A DNA stretch of 5,979 nt from an uncultured Clostridia bacterium (GCA_945926705.1 CAMEMA010000062.1:1-5979); one strand, 5' to 3'. Positions 1 through 5,483 are shown, numbered from the stretch's first letter. A program made the numbers and translations. The notes: generated by a model not told the origin, from the sequence alone.

Positions 1-717
1 TCTCTTTCTCAGTGCAATTCTCTTGAAGAATACCCTCTTTATCATTTGGAAAAGACTCAAGCTTGCGCAGAAAAGAACATTCAACTCTTTCACATTTTTG
101 AAAATGAATGGAGAGACAAAAAAGAAATATGGCAGTCGGTTCTACTCAATGCTTTGGGGAAATCTGAGAAAGTCTACGCTCGCAAGTGTATTGTTAAAGA
201 AGTTTCCTCTAAAGAAGCTAAAGAGTTTCTTAACGCTAATCACTTACAAGGAGCGTGTAGTTCTAAGGTTAATATAGGGTTATACTATAAAGAAAAATTA
301 GTTTCTCTTATAACTTTCGGTAAACCTCGATATAATAAACAGTATGATTATGAACTTTTAAGATTCTGTAATGCCTTAAATACTTCTGTTGTTGGAGGAG
401 CAAGTAAACTTCTTTCTTATTTCATAAAGAAATATAACCCTAAAAGTATTCTTTCTTACGCTAATCTTCGTTGGAGTACAGGAAATCTTTATGAGAAGTT
501 AGGGTTTACGTTAAAAGGAACATCTTCTCCCAACTATTTCTATTTCAATGAAGATTTTATCCTTCATAGCAGAATAGAGTTTCAAAAGCATAAGTTAAAA
601 GATAAACTTGAGAATTTTGATGAGAAATTAACCGAAAGTGAGAATATGTACAATAATGGTTATAGAAAAATTTATGATTGTGGTAATTTGGTTTATGAGA
701 TGAAATTTAATTTTTAG
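1..717 (+). CDS. Homing-endonuclease-like protein, 5' end cut by the window
   Basis: The reading frame is open from base 1 to a TAG at 715-717, so the true start lies upstream and about 238 residues are visible. Residues 14-37 (YHLEKT, then HIFENEW) match the end of the nuclease domain seen in many phage free-standing or intron homing endonucleases of the Vsr-like/EDxHD type, often annotated 'Hef-like homing endonuclease'. After a YARKC linker, residues from about 65 to 180 form the domain usually attached to it: NHLQG, GLYYKEKLVSLITFGKPR, ELLRFCN (from E118), VVGGASKLL, SYANLRWSTGNLYEKLGF. This second domain resembles a GNAT/Mom-like fold. The expected role is to cut DNA and spread its own gene, probably beside whatever lies upstream. 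Family recognition is from memory of motifs; the catalytic N-terminus is not visible, so activity cannot be judged. The next gene begins 2 bases after the stop. Confidence 0.72.
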   Translation, partial: SLSQCNSLEEYPLYHLEKTQACAEKNIQLFHIFENEWRDKKEIWQSVLLNALGKSEKVYARKCIVKEVSSKEAKEFLNANHLQGACSSKVNIGLYYKEKLVSLITFGKPRYNKQYDYELLRFCNALNTSVVGGASKLLSYFIKKYNPKSILSYANLRWSTGNLYEKLGFTLKGTSSPNYFYFNEDFILHSRIEFQKHKLKDKLENFDEKLTESENMYNNGYRKIYDCGNLVYEMKFNF

Positions 718-718
718 C

Positions 719-961
719 ATGATGAAACATATACATAAATTAATAGATGAAGCGTTAAAAGATGATGTTCCTGTTGCTAGAAAAGTAACATTTCATCATG
801 GTAAAAGAAAAGTTAAAGATGTAGAAATTAAGTCCGATTCCGGACGGAAGCAAAGTAAAGGTAATCCTGTTAAAGCTCAATTATACGCTGATTTACCGAA
901 ATCAAACATAAATAAAAATCGTTCAAGGGATGCAAGAGCTTTGAGAAATACATTAGATTAA
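719..961 (+). CDS. Small basic protein of unknown function
   Basis: This 80-aa protein is not recognised. It begins with two consecutive ATG codons (719 and 722), and either could be the start. No good Shine-Dalgarno is visible, and the ATG lies 1 base after the TAG of the homing-endonuclease gene, so translation may depend on termination-reinitiation. The protein is strongly basic: a short helical N-terminus (HIHKLIDEALKDD), a Lys/His-rich middle (FHHGKRKVKDVEIKSD) and a basic, Asn/Arg-rich end (NINKNRSRDARALRNTLD). It has no membrane segment, signal peptide or Cys cluster. The charge would suit nucleic-acid binding, but that is only inference. It may travel with the endonuclease or be an ordinary small phage gene. 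That it is coding is supported by its compact fit between neighbours and its length in such AT-rich DNA. Confidence 0.6.
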   Translation: MMKHIHKLIDEALKDDVPVARKVTFHHGKRKVKDVEIKSDSGRKQSKGNPVKAQLYADLPKSNINKNRSRDARALRNTLD

Positions 962-998
962 TTTTTGTAACGTAATATAAAATTTTGTAAAAATTTAA

Positions 999-1028
999 TT
1001 TACTTTTTAATTTTTGTGTTAATATAGA
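999..1028 (+). promoter_or_regulatory. Possible weak sigma70-type promoter before the operon
   Basis: TTTACT at 999-1004 (4 of 6 matches to TTGACA) is followed after 18 bases by TATAGA at 1023-1028 (4 of 6 matches to TATAAT), ahead of the sigma-like gene. The whole stretch is so AT-rich that such matches are expected by chance. The position in the only sizeable intergenic gap, at the head of a long co-directional gene set, is the main support. Confidence 0.25.
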
Positions 1029-1038
1029 AAACACAAAA
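1012..1038. repeat. 9-bp perfect inverted repeat upstream of the sigma-like gene
   Basis: TTTTGTGTT at 1012-1020 is the exact reverse complement of AACACAAAA at 1030-1038, with a 9-base spacer (AATATAGAA). It ends 4 bases before the Shine-Dalgarno of the sigma-like gene, and its spacer contains the candidate -10 TATAGA. It could be an operator for a dimeric regulator or a hairpin in the mRNA leader. It does not look like a classic terminator, because the stem is GC-poor and a strong RBS follows at once. Confidence 0.5.
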
Positions 1039-1042
1039 TTTT

Positions 1043-1048
1043 AAGGAG
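1043..1048 (+). promoter_or_regulatory. Shine-Dalgarno AAGGAG that fixes the start of the sigma-like gene
   Basis: AAGGAG lies 7 bases before ATG 1056. A TTG at 1053 is in the same frame and would give one more residue, but only the ATG has normal spacing, so ATG 1056 is chosen. Confidence 0.85.
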
Positions 1049-1055
1049 TATTTTG

Positions 1056-1721
1056 ATGAAAAAAGAAAATTTGGAAATGTTGTCTAAACCTGAAACTATT
1101 GCGATAATTGATGACAGGTTTACAAACATCATGCGGGGTTCTCTGTATACTAAGTGTAAAATTTTATTAGAGAAGGACAGAGCTCTTGACCTTGACGATT
1201 TAAAACAAAATGCATGGCTTTCGTTGGTATCATCTGCAAATAAAGATAATAAAGATTTAACAAGAATATGGCCGCTTGCGGCATTTGCCATAGAAACTTT
1301 CCGCAGAAGATTATTCGTAAGTATTCGAGATAGATTTTATGTAAAAAAGAGAAGTGCTTTTGTGGATAGTTTGGATGCTCCGCTTGCAGAAGATTCCGAT
1401 TTTACTTTGGCGGATAAAATTTTAGAGGGGTATAAAACTGAGTTATCGGATGAATTCTATGATTATTTGGGAATTTTAAAGAATAACTATTATGTGGTAT
1501 ATAATACAAAATTGCATAGAGTTAAATTAAGTTCGGAAAATTATGTTTGTTACGGTGATTTTGATATAATTTTTCCTTTAAATAATTATTTGTATGACAG
1601 GTATTTATTAACTAAGAAAGAGTTAATCAGTAAATATTCTTCTGAAAATCTTTCTCTTACGAGCAAAATGATAAAGAATATAAATGAAGCCATAGAGAGA
1701 TTAATAAACATAGGGGAATAA
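1056..1721 (+). CDS. Sigma-factor-like protein (region 2 recognisable)
   Basis: This is a 221-aa soluble protein. Residues about 20-98 resemble region 2 of sigma70/ECF-type factors: LDLDDLKQNAWLSLVSSA (44-61) matches the conserved D-DL-Q-A-L-L core helix, and AIETFRRRLFVSIRDRF (78-94) matches the following basic helix. SLDAPLAEDSDFTLADKI (105-122) is very like the segment after region 2 in many sigma factors (SLD-P-ED---TL-D). The C-terminal half is less typical; residues about 185-217 could hold a degenerate helix-turn-helix in place of region 4, but this is weak. The likely role is to bind host RNA polymerase core and direct it to phage promoters. It heads the operon, with a good Shine-Dalgarno, and the next ATG follows its stop by 3 bases. 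It could instead be a sigma-derived regulator without promoter-reading ability. Assignment is from motif memory only. Confidence 0.6.
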   Translation: MKKENLEMLSKPETIAIIDDRFTNIMRGSLYTKCKILLEKDRALDLDDLKQNAWLSLVSSANKDNKDLTRIWPLAAFAIETFRRRLFVSIRDRFYVKKRSAFVDSLDAPLAEDSDFTLADKILEGYKTELSDEFYDYLGILKNNYYVVYNTKLHRVKLSSENYVCYGDFDIIFPLNNYLYDRYLLTKKELISKYSSENLSLTSKMIKNINEAIERLINIGE

Positions 1722-1724
1722 AAG

Positions 1725-2042
1725 ATGTTTGAGAAAGAACTTACGGAGTGCCGGAATTTAACCCTATATGTGAATAAAGCCATAGCAGATTTTTATGATA
1801 ATACGGATGAAAATAATAAACGTCATTATTTAGAGGTAGCTGTTACAAAGTTAAGTTTACTCTTAACATTTTTGGTACAGTTTAGACATCAGGTTTTGCT
1901 ACAGCAGCAAACTATGACATCCTCACAAAAAATAATAGCAAATAATTTATTGAATGAGTTAAAAATTCAACAGGATGCTTTCAAAAGTGTTTCATACAAC
2001 TTAACAGCTATAATGTACACATCGAAAGAAAATTCTCAATAA
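1725..2042 (+). CDS. Small helical protein of unknown function upstream of recA/uvsX
   Basis: This 105-aa protein is not recognised. ATG 1725 is preceded by AGGGG at 1712-1716 with 8-base spacing, a usable ribosome binding site inside the end of the sigma-like gene. The sequence is rich in Leu, Gln, Lys and Glu, with no Cys or obvious motif, and reads as almost entirely alpha-helical: one helix from about residue 1 to 28, a second (YLEVAVTKLSLLLTFLVQF) from about 35 to 55 that is amphipathic to hydrophobic, and a third from about 66 to 95. The hydrophobic stretch is short and interrupted by Lys and Thr, so a membrane segment is unlikely. Being just ahead of the recombinase gene, it could act with it, for instance as a mediator like T4 UvsY (also small and helical), but nothing in the sequence shows that. 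Confidence 0.7.
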   Translation: MFEKELTECRNLTLYVNKAIADFYDNTDENNKRHYLEVAVTKLSLLLTFLVQFRHQVLLQQQTMTSSQKIIANNLLNELKIQQDAFKSVSYNLTAIMYTSKENSQ

Positions 2043-2086
2043 TTATTCGTTCAAAAATTGATATTCTTTAAATAAAGGAGAAAGAA

Positions 2087-3199
2087 ATGGCCGATACTAA
2101 AGATTTAGAAAAAGCCGCAAAATTGTTATCTACATATACTTCAATCAAAAAAGAAGTAGTTGATTGCGGGATTTTAGGATTAAATATTTTATGGAACGGT
2201 GGGTTATCACTTGGAGGATGCTACGGATTAGGCTCTCAACAAGGTGCAGGAAAAAGTACAATTTGTTTAACCATTTGTAGACATTTGATAGAAACATATA
2301 ATTACACAACCGTCTATATAGATGTTGAGCAAGGTATAAGTGATAAGCAACTTGAATCACTAGGTTTATTGAAGTACAAAGGAAACAAATTACTTCTGAT
2401 TCAAAATGCCATAACATTTGATGATTTGCAAGAAGTCTGTGACAGTTGTATAACTTTAGCGGAAACACAAAATATTAAATTGATAGTAGTAGACAGTTTA
2501 AATCAGATTTCTACAAAGTCATTAACTCAACAAAATTTAGAGGATAGAAAAGTAGCTCCGTATGCAAAACCTATGTCCGAGTGGATTAGAAATTTTAAAG
2601 GAAGATTCGGAGTAGCAGGAATAGCAAGCATATTATTAGGTCAAGCCGGAGCTAATATAGGCGCCGGAATGTGGGATCCGCAGTGGTATGTTAAGCTTCC
2701 GTATGCTGTTCAACACGGAGTTGACATAATGACTTATATAGAGCATTCCCCTTTTAAGAAAGACCAAATCTATCAAACTATTAATACTCCTAACGGTCCG
2801 GCAGAAGTTTCCATAGGCTATTGGGGTAAGATATGGACCGCTAAAACCAGGGGTGCTTTACAGAAACTCAAAATCCGACTTCCTATTCTTATGGGTCCAG
2901 GAATAGACAATGTTTTATTTTTACGGGAATGTCTGATAAATACAGGAGAGATTTCTAAACGTGGAGAAACCTACAAATTAGTATTTAAGAAAGATGAAAA
3001 AACATTTGTAGGACAGGATGAATTAGATTTATTTATCAGTTCTAACTATCAATACTTTGTAGATTATTTAAAAGATAAAAAGTATTTCGATTTAAGAAAT
3101 GATGTTGCTTTAAAAAGTGATGCAGTTAAATCTGTTTCAACTTCAAGTAAAGCAGATAAACCGAAAGAAAAGAAAAGAATTTCAATTATGGATTTGTAA
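2087..3199 (+). CDS. RecA/UvsX-family recombinase
   Basis: This 370-aa protein has the RecA fold in order. Walker A is GSQQGAGKST (49-58, K56). YIDVEQGIS (77-85) matches RecA FIDAEHALD, with E81 as the likely catalytic Glu. Walker B is LIVVDS (132-137, D136). LLGQ (183-186) matches the RecA NQ switch Gln. The L2-like loop and next strand are 187-218. The C-terminal part (PILMGPGIDN, LRECLINTGEI, then FVGQDELDLF) follows the RecA pattern of FQILYGEGI, LVDLGVKEKLI and KIGQG. It should form ATP-dependent filaments on single-stranded DNA and drive strand exchange. Length is close to RecA (about 350) and T4 UvsX (391). Oddities: Ser50 sits where the first Gly of Walker A is usual, and the RecA TTGGNALKFYAS segment is replaced by WYVKLPYAVQHG. 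A Ser/Lys-rich tail ends in ISIMDL. The start is clear: AAAGGAG at 2074-2080, 6 bases before ATG. The Rad50-like gene starts 3 bases after its stop. Confidence 0.9.
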   Translation: MADTKDLEKAAKLLSTYTSIKKEVVDCGILGLNILWNGGLSLGGCYGLGSQQGAGKSTICLTICRHLIETYNYTTVYIDVEQGISDKQLESLGLLKYKGNKLLLIQNAITFDDLQEVCDSCITLAETQNIKLIVVDSLNQISTKSLTQQNLEDRKVAPYAKPMSEWIRNFKGRFGVAGIASILLGQAGANIGAGMWDPQWYVKLPYAVQHGVDIMTYIEHSPFKKDQIYQTINTPNGPAEVSIGYWGKIWTAKTRGALQKLKIRLPILMGPGIDNVLFLRECLINTGEISKRGETYKLVFKKDEKTFVGQDELDLFISSNYQYFVDYLKDKKYFDLRNDVALKSDAVKSVSTSSKADKPKEKKRISIMDL

Positions 3200-3202
3200 A
3201 AA

Positions 3203-4264
3203 ATGAAGATACACTATGAAAATGCTTGCTCTTTTAAAAAAGCTGATTTTGAGTTCTTACCCGGAAAATTGTATTTGATTAAAGGGGGTAATAATTCCGG
3301 AAAGTCAGCTGCATTTTATGTATTAAGTTCAGCATTACTTAATTCAAAAGAAGCGAAATCATATATAAATAATGATGCTTTGAAGGAAAATTCCAATGCT
3401 CGTTTGAAGGTAACTATTGAAGATGATAACAATAATATAGTTTCTTTTGAACGAGGTACAGGCAGTTCAAAGTATGTTGTAAACGGAGATCATTTTAGTA
3501 AGTTGGGTCGGGAAAATATTTTTACAATTTATCCTGAAATTCTTACCGATTTTTTATATGACGCCAATGAAAGTAATAAGATAATAAATATTCAGGGTGA
3601 AGATAATACTTTGTTCCCTTTTAACCGTTCTGAAGCAGACCAATTTAAACTGTTTGAGAAAATTTTTAATATTGCAAGTACGTCTGCTGTATTTAAAAGT
3701 ATTAACCTTGACGAAGATGAAACTAAAAATGAGATAAATAATTTAATACTTAAAATAAATTCTTTAGAGAGTGAGCAGTATAAAATTGATGAGGTTTTAT
3801 CTTCAGTTAATGTAGAAGAATTGAATAAAGCATATACTCAATTTTCTTCTAATTTTAGTTGGTTACAACAAGCTTTCAATGACATTAATAATTGTCGTTC
3901 CATAAAAACTTATACATCTGCAGTTTCTTGCTTGGAATCGACAAATATAAATATGAGTGATATAGGTTTTTTGAAACAGCTCTATATTGATTTAACCGAA
4001 TATCAACAGCTTGATGTTTTTGTTAATAAAATTAGTGAATTAGAGTATTTTAAGTTTTCTGAAGAATTTGAAATTACTCGAATAACAGATTTAATAAAAG
4101 ACTATGAGTTATATATAAATTCTGTTAAAGAAAAAGACACAATAAATTCGGAAATATCAATTTTTGAATCTGAAACAGAAAAATTAAAAACAGAATTAAA
4201 ATCTGTGGAAATATGTCCGTTATGCGGTAATCGTTTGAAAGGAGAGAACTTATGCCAACAATAG
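3203..4264 (+). CDS. Rad50/SbcC/gp46-like ATPase, N-terminal piece ending at the zinc hook
   Basis: This 353-aa protein is the N-terminal half of an SMC-like DNA repair ATPase. Walker A is GGNNSGKS (28-35, K34). A Q-loop candidate is Q131 in INIQGEDNTLF, followed by FKLFEKIFN (148-156), like the SbcC/gp46 segment before the coiled coil. From about 170 to 335 the protein is charged and helical, the outgoing coiled-coil arm. It ends with CPLCGN (C338, C341), a Rad50-type CxxC zinc hook, only 12 residues before its TAG stop; a third Cys is C351. No signature, Walker B or H-loop is present; those are in the protein at 4511-5155. The two must pair to make an ATP site. A full gp46 is about 560 aa, and the three pieces here total 656. 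The start follows the recombinase stop by 3 bases with a poor Shine-Dalgarno, suggesting translational coupling. Its last 13 bases overlap the next gene. Confidence 0.85.
   Translation: MKIHYENACSFKKADFEFLPGKLYLIKGGNNSGKSAAFYVLSSALLNSKEAKSYINNDALKENSNARLKVTIEDDNNNIVSFERGTGSSKYVVNGDHFSKLGRENIFTIYPEILTDFLYDANESNKIINIQGEDNTLFPFNRSEADQFKLFEKIFNIASTSAVFKSINLDEDETKNEINNLILKINSLESEQYKIDEVLSSVNVEELNKAYTQFSSNFSWLQQAFNDINNCRSIKTYTSAVSCLESTNINMSDIGFLKQLYIDLTEYQQLDVFVNKISELEYFKFSEEFEITRITDLIKDYELYINSVKEKDTINSEISIFESETEKLKTELKSVEICPLCGNRLKGENLCQQ
4238..4244 (+). promoter_or_regulatory. Strong Shine-Dalgarno inside the Rad50-like gene
   Basis: AAAGGAG lies within the final codons of the N-terminal Rad50 piece, just after the zinc-hook codons and 7 bases before ATG 4252. 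It supports separate initiation of the 89-aa coiled-coil gene and argues against a chance frameshift mutation. Confidence 0.8.
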
Positions 4265-4521
4265 CTGAAATTCAGGAAAAACAAAAACAGATACATATAC
4301 TACAACAACAGATCGCATACAAAAAAGCGGTTGCGGCTGAAAAAGAGCAAGCTATGAAGAATATATTGGCTAAGTATAATGTAGCTTCATTCGAGGAATT
4401 AAACGCTTTGTACCAAAAGAATTTAACTATGATAAACGAAGAAGCAGTTAAATATGATTCATACATTCAAGATATGACGAATAAATTAAAACAAATTGAA
4501 GGTTATGTAAATGTTCAATAA
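4252..4521 (+). CDS. Small coiled-coil protein, middle piece of the split Rad50/SbcC
   Basis: This 89-aa protein is almost all Gln, Glu, Lys, Ala, Leu and Ile, as in a coiled coil: a first helix at about 4-43, then YNVASFEELNALYQKNL (44-60), a phrase typical of SbcC/Rad50 arms, then a second helix to about 84. It has no Cys, no catalytic motif and no membrane segment. By position it corresponds to the returning arm directly after the zinc hook of a full-length Rad50. It is in the -1 frame relative to the upstream piece and overlaps it by 13 bases; its last 11 bases overlap the C-terminal piece. Its own Shine-Dalgarno (4238-4244) gives a clear ATG start. It probably packs against the arms of the other two proteins. 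It could instead be an unrelated helical protein inserted between two halves, but the SbcC-like phrase argues against that. Confidence 0.75.
   Translation: MPTIAEIQEKQKQIHILQQQIAYKKAVAAEKEQAMKNILAKYNVASFEELNALYQKNLTMINEEAVKYDSYIQDMTNKLKQIEGYVNVQ
4317..4333 (+). repeat. 17-nt direct repeat, copy 1
   Basis: ATACAAAAAAGCGGTTG occurs exactly here and again at 4684-4700. In this copy it encodes YKKAV in the 89-aa coiled-coil gene. Confidence 0.8.
4498..4502 (+). promoter_or_regulatory. Shine-Dalgarno for the C-terminal Rad50 piece
   Basis: GAAGG lies 8 bases before ATG 4511, inside the end of the 89-aa gene. The frame of the C-terminal piece is closed by a TAA at 4508-4510 directly before the ATG, so that gene must start here or further in and cannot be an upstream extension in the same frame. 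Confidence 0.65.
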
Positions 4522-5155
4522 ATCTCAAAATGATGATTTTTTAATAAATTTTAACAACATGTTATATCATTTGAATAATCTAAAAAACCGAAAACAGGTT
4601 TTAGAAAATTCAATAGATGCTCAAAAGGATAATTTGAAAGTTTTAAAAAACCGATTAGATTTAATTAACAGGTCAAAAATTCAATACAAAAAAGCGGTTG
4701 ATAATACTTACACCATTAAAATAACCGAGTTGGAAAATTTATTGAATACTGTAGTAAGTCAGATTTATTATGATAAAGATTATTCCGTCAAAATAGATTT
4801 ATCCGATAAGTATAATAAATCCTTGTCTTTTTGGCTCTATGATAAAGAGAAAGATTTATTAACTCCATTGAGTAAATCGGGAACCGGACGGGGAATAAAA
4901 ACTGTAGTATCATCAATTATTTATATTTATTATCTCTTAAAGTTTAATGCAAAATATGTATTTATAGACGAAGGTTTTGTAAATATAGATTCTTCTTATG
5001 TAGATTCATTCTTTATATTCCTTAAAGAATGGATTAAAAGTAAAAATGCAACGGTAATTTTAAACACGCATGACGAGAGATTTGACCCGTTTGCTGATGC
5101 CATATACACCATAAATGACGGAATAGTAAATTGTGAACAACGTAATAGTCGATAA
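4511..5155 (+). CDS. Rad50/SbcC/gp46-like ATPase, C-terminal piece
   Basis: This 214-aa protein is the C-terminal lobe of the split ATPase. Residues about 10-75 are coiled coil; LKNR recurs at 24-27 and 45-48, exactly three heptads apart. The ATPase lobe follows: LSKSGTGRG (120-128) in place of the ABC signature, Walker B YVFIDE (149-154, D153 and E154), D-loop NID (158-160) and H-loop NTHDER (185-190, H187). It should complete the ATP site with the Walker A protein at 3203-4264 and, as in Rad50/gp46, gate the nuclease encoded just downstream. It has no Walker A, so it cannot bind ATP normally by itself. The start is fixed by TAA directly upstream and GAAGG at 4498-4502. Its 3' end overlaps the next gene by 23 bases. 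All expected C-lobe motifs are intact, so this is not a decayed fragment. Confidence 0.85.
   Translation: MFNKSQNDDFLINFNNMLYHLNNLKNRKQVLENSIDAQKDNLKVLKNRLDLINRSKIQYKKAVDNTYTIKITELENLLNTVVSQIYYDKDYSVKIDLSDKYNKSLSFWLYDKEKDLLTPLSKSGTGRGIKTVVSSIIYIYYLLKFNAKYVFIDEGFVNIDSSYVDSFFIFLKEWIKSKNATVILNTHDERFDPFADAIYTINDGIVNCEQRNSR
4684..4700 (+). repeat. 17-nt direct repeat, copy 2
   Basis: Exact copy of 4317-4333, 367 bases downstream and in a different reading frame of the DNA, yet again read as YKKAV, now in the C-terminal Rad50 piece. Confidence 0.8.
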
Positions 5156-5483
5156 AATAAAGCTTGTTAAATATTATTGTACCAATGCCATAAGAAATTT
5201 GGAGATAGCAGAGGATAAATTTAAAAATATTAATACAGGGTTTTATGATATTCTACTATCAGAGTTATCCTATTATATTGAGAGTATAAAATATATTCGG
5301 GATAATCTTGCAGACTTGGTTCATAAACGATATATAAATTGTGAACTGATAGATGAGATTTTAAGGATTACTATGGAACATTTAAAAGAAGTAAAAATTC
5401 AAGAACCTTTTACAACAGATTTAGTGAGCGTGGTAATGAGTGATTTGATAAGTTGTAAAAGTTGTTTGGAGGATTTAAAATGA
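5133..5483 (+). CDS. Helical protein of unknown function between the Rad50 and Mre11 genes
   Basis: This 116-aa protein is not recognised. The most upstream start is GTG 5133, overlapping the Rad50 C-terminal piece by 23 bases, with no convincing Shine-Dalgarno; a later in-frame TTG near residue 23 is possible. The sequence reads as all alpha-helical: about 7-33, 37-64 (DILLSELSYYIESIKYIRDNLADL), 70-88 and 95-115. It has four Cys (16, 70, 108, 111), the last two as CKSC near the C-terminus; they are too scattered to call a metal site. It shares a 4-base ATGA overlap with the Mre11-like gene, so the two are probably translationally coupled. Its place between the ATPase and its nuclease suggests an accessory to that complex, which is inference only. 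Confidence 0.65.
   Translation: MNNVIVDKIKLVKYYCTNAIRNLEIAEDKFKNINTGFYDILLSELSYYIESIKYIRDNLADLVHKRYINCELIDEILRITMEHLKEVKIQEPFTTDLVSVVMSDLISCKSCLEDLK

Noticed and set aside
23..277. 84-codon open frame overlapping the homing-endonuclease gene
   Set aside because: The overlapping frame encodes clear family motifs (HIFENEW, YARKC); this frame gives a Lys/Leu-rich shadow without a good ribosome binding site.
980..996. AAATTTT/AAAATTT stem-loop after the small basic gene as a terminator
   Set aside because: The stem has only A-T pairs and is what AT-rich DNA gives by chance; there is no GC-rich stem followed by a T-run.
2043..2086. Separate promoter for recA/uvsX in the 44-base gap
   Set aside because: TTGATA at 2058-2063 could be a -35, but no -10 follows at usable spacing before the Shine-Dalgarno and ATG.
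2145..2468. 107-codon open frame on the minus strand inside recA/uvsX
   Set aside because: It lies wholly antisense to a well-supported gene and its translation is a Leu/Tyr/His-rich shadow without recognisable motifs.
4262..4264. TAG stop of the first Rad50 piece as a recoded sense codon (as in some gut phages)
   Set aside because: Reading through gives a Lys/Arg/Tyr-rich shadow frame that soon hits TGA, while the -1 frame carries the real coiled coil; TAG after the endonuclease gene also leads to an early stop.
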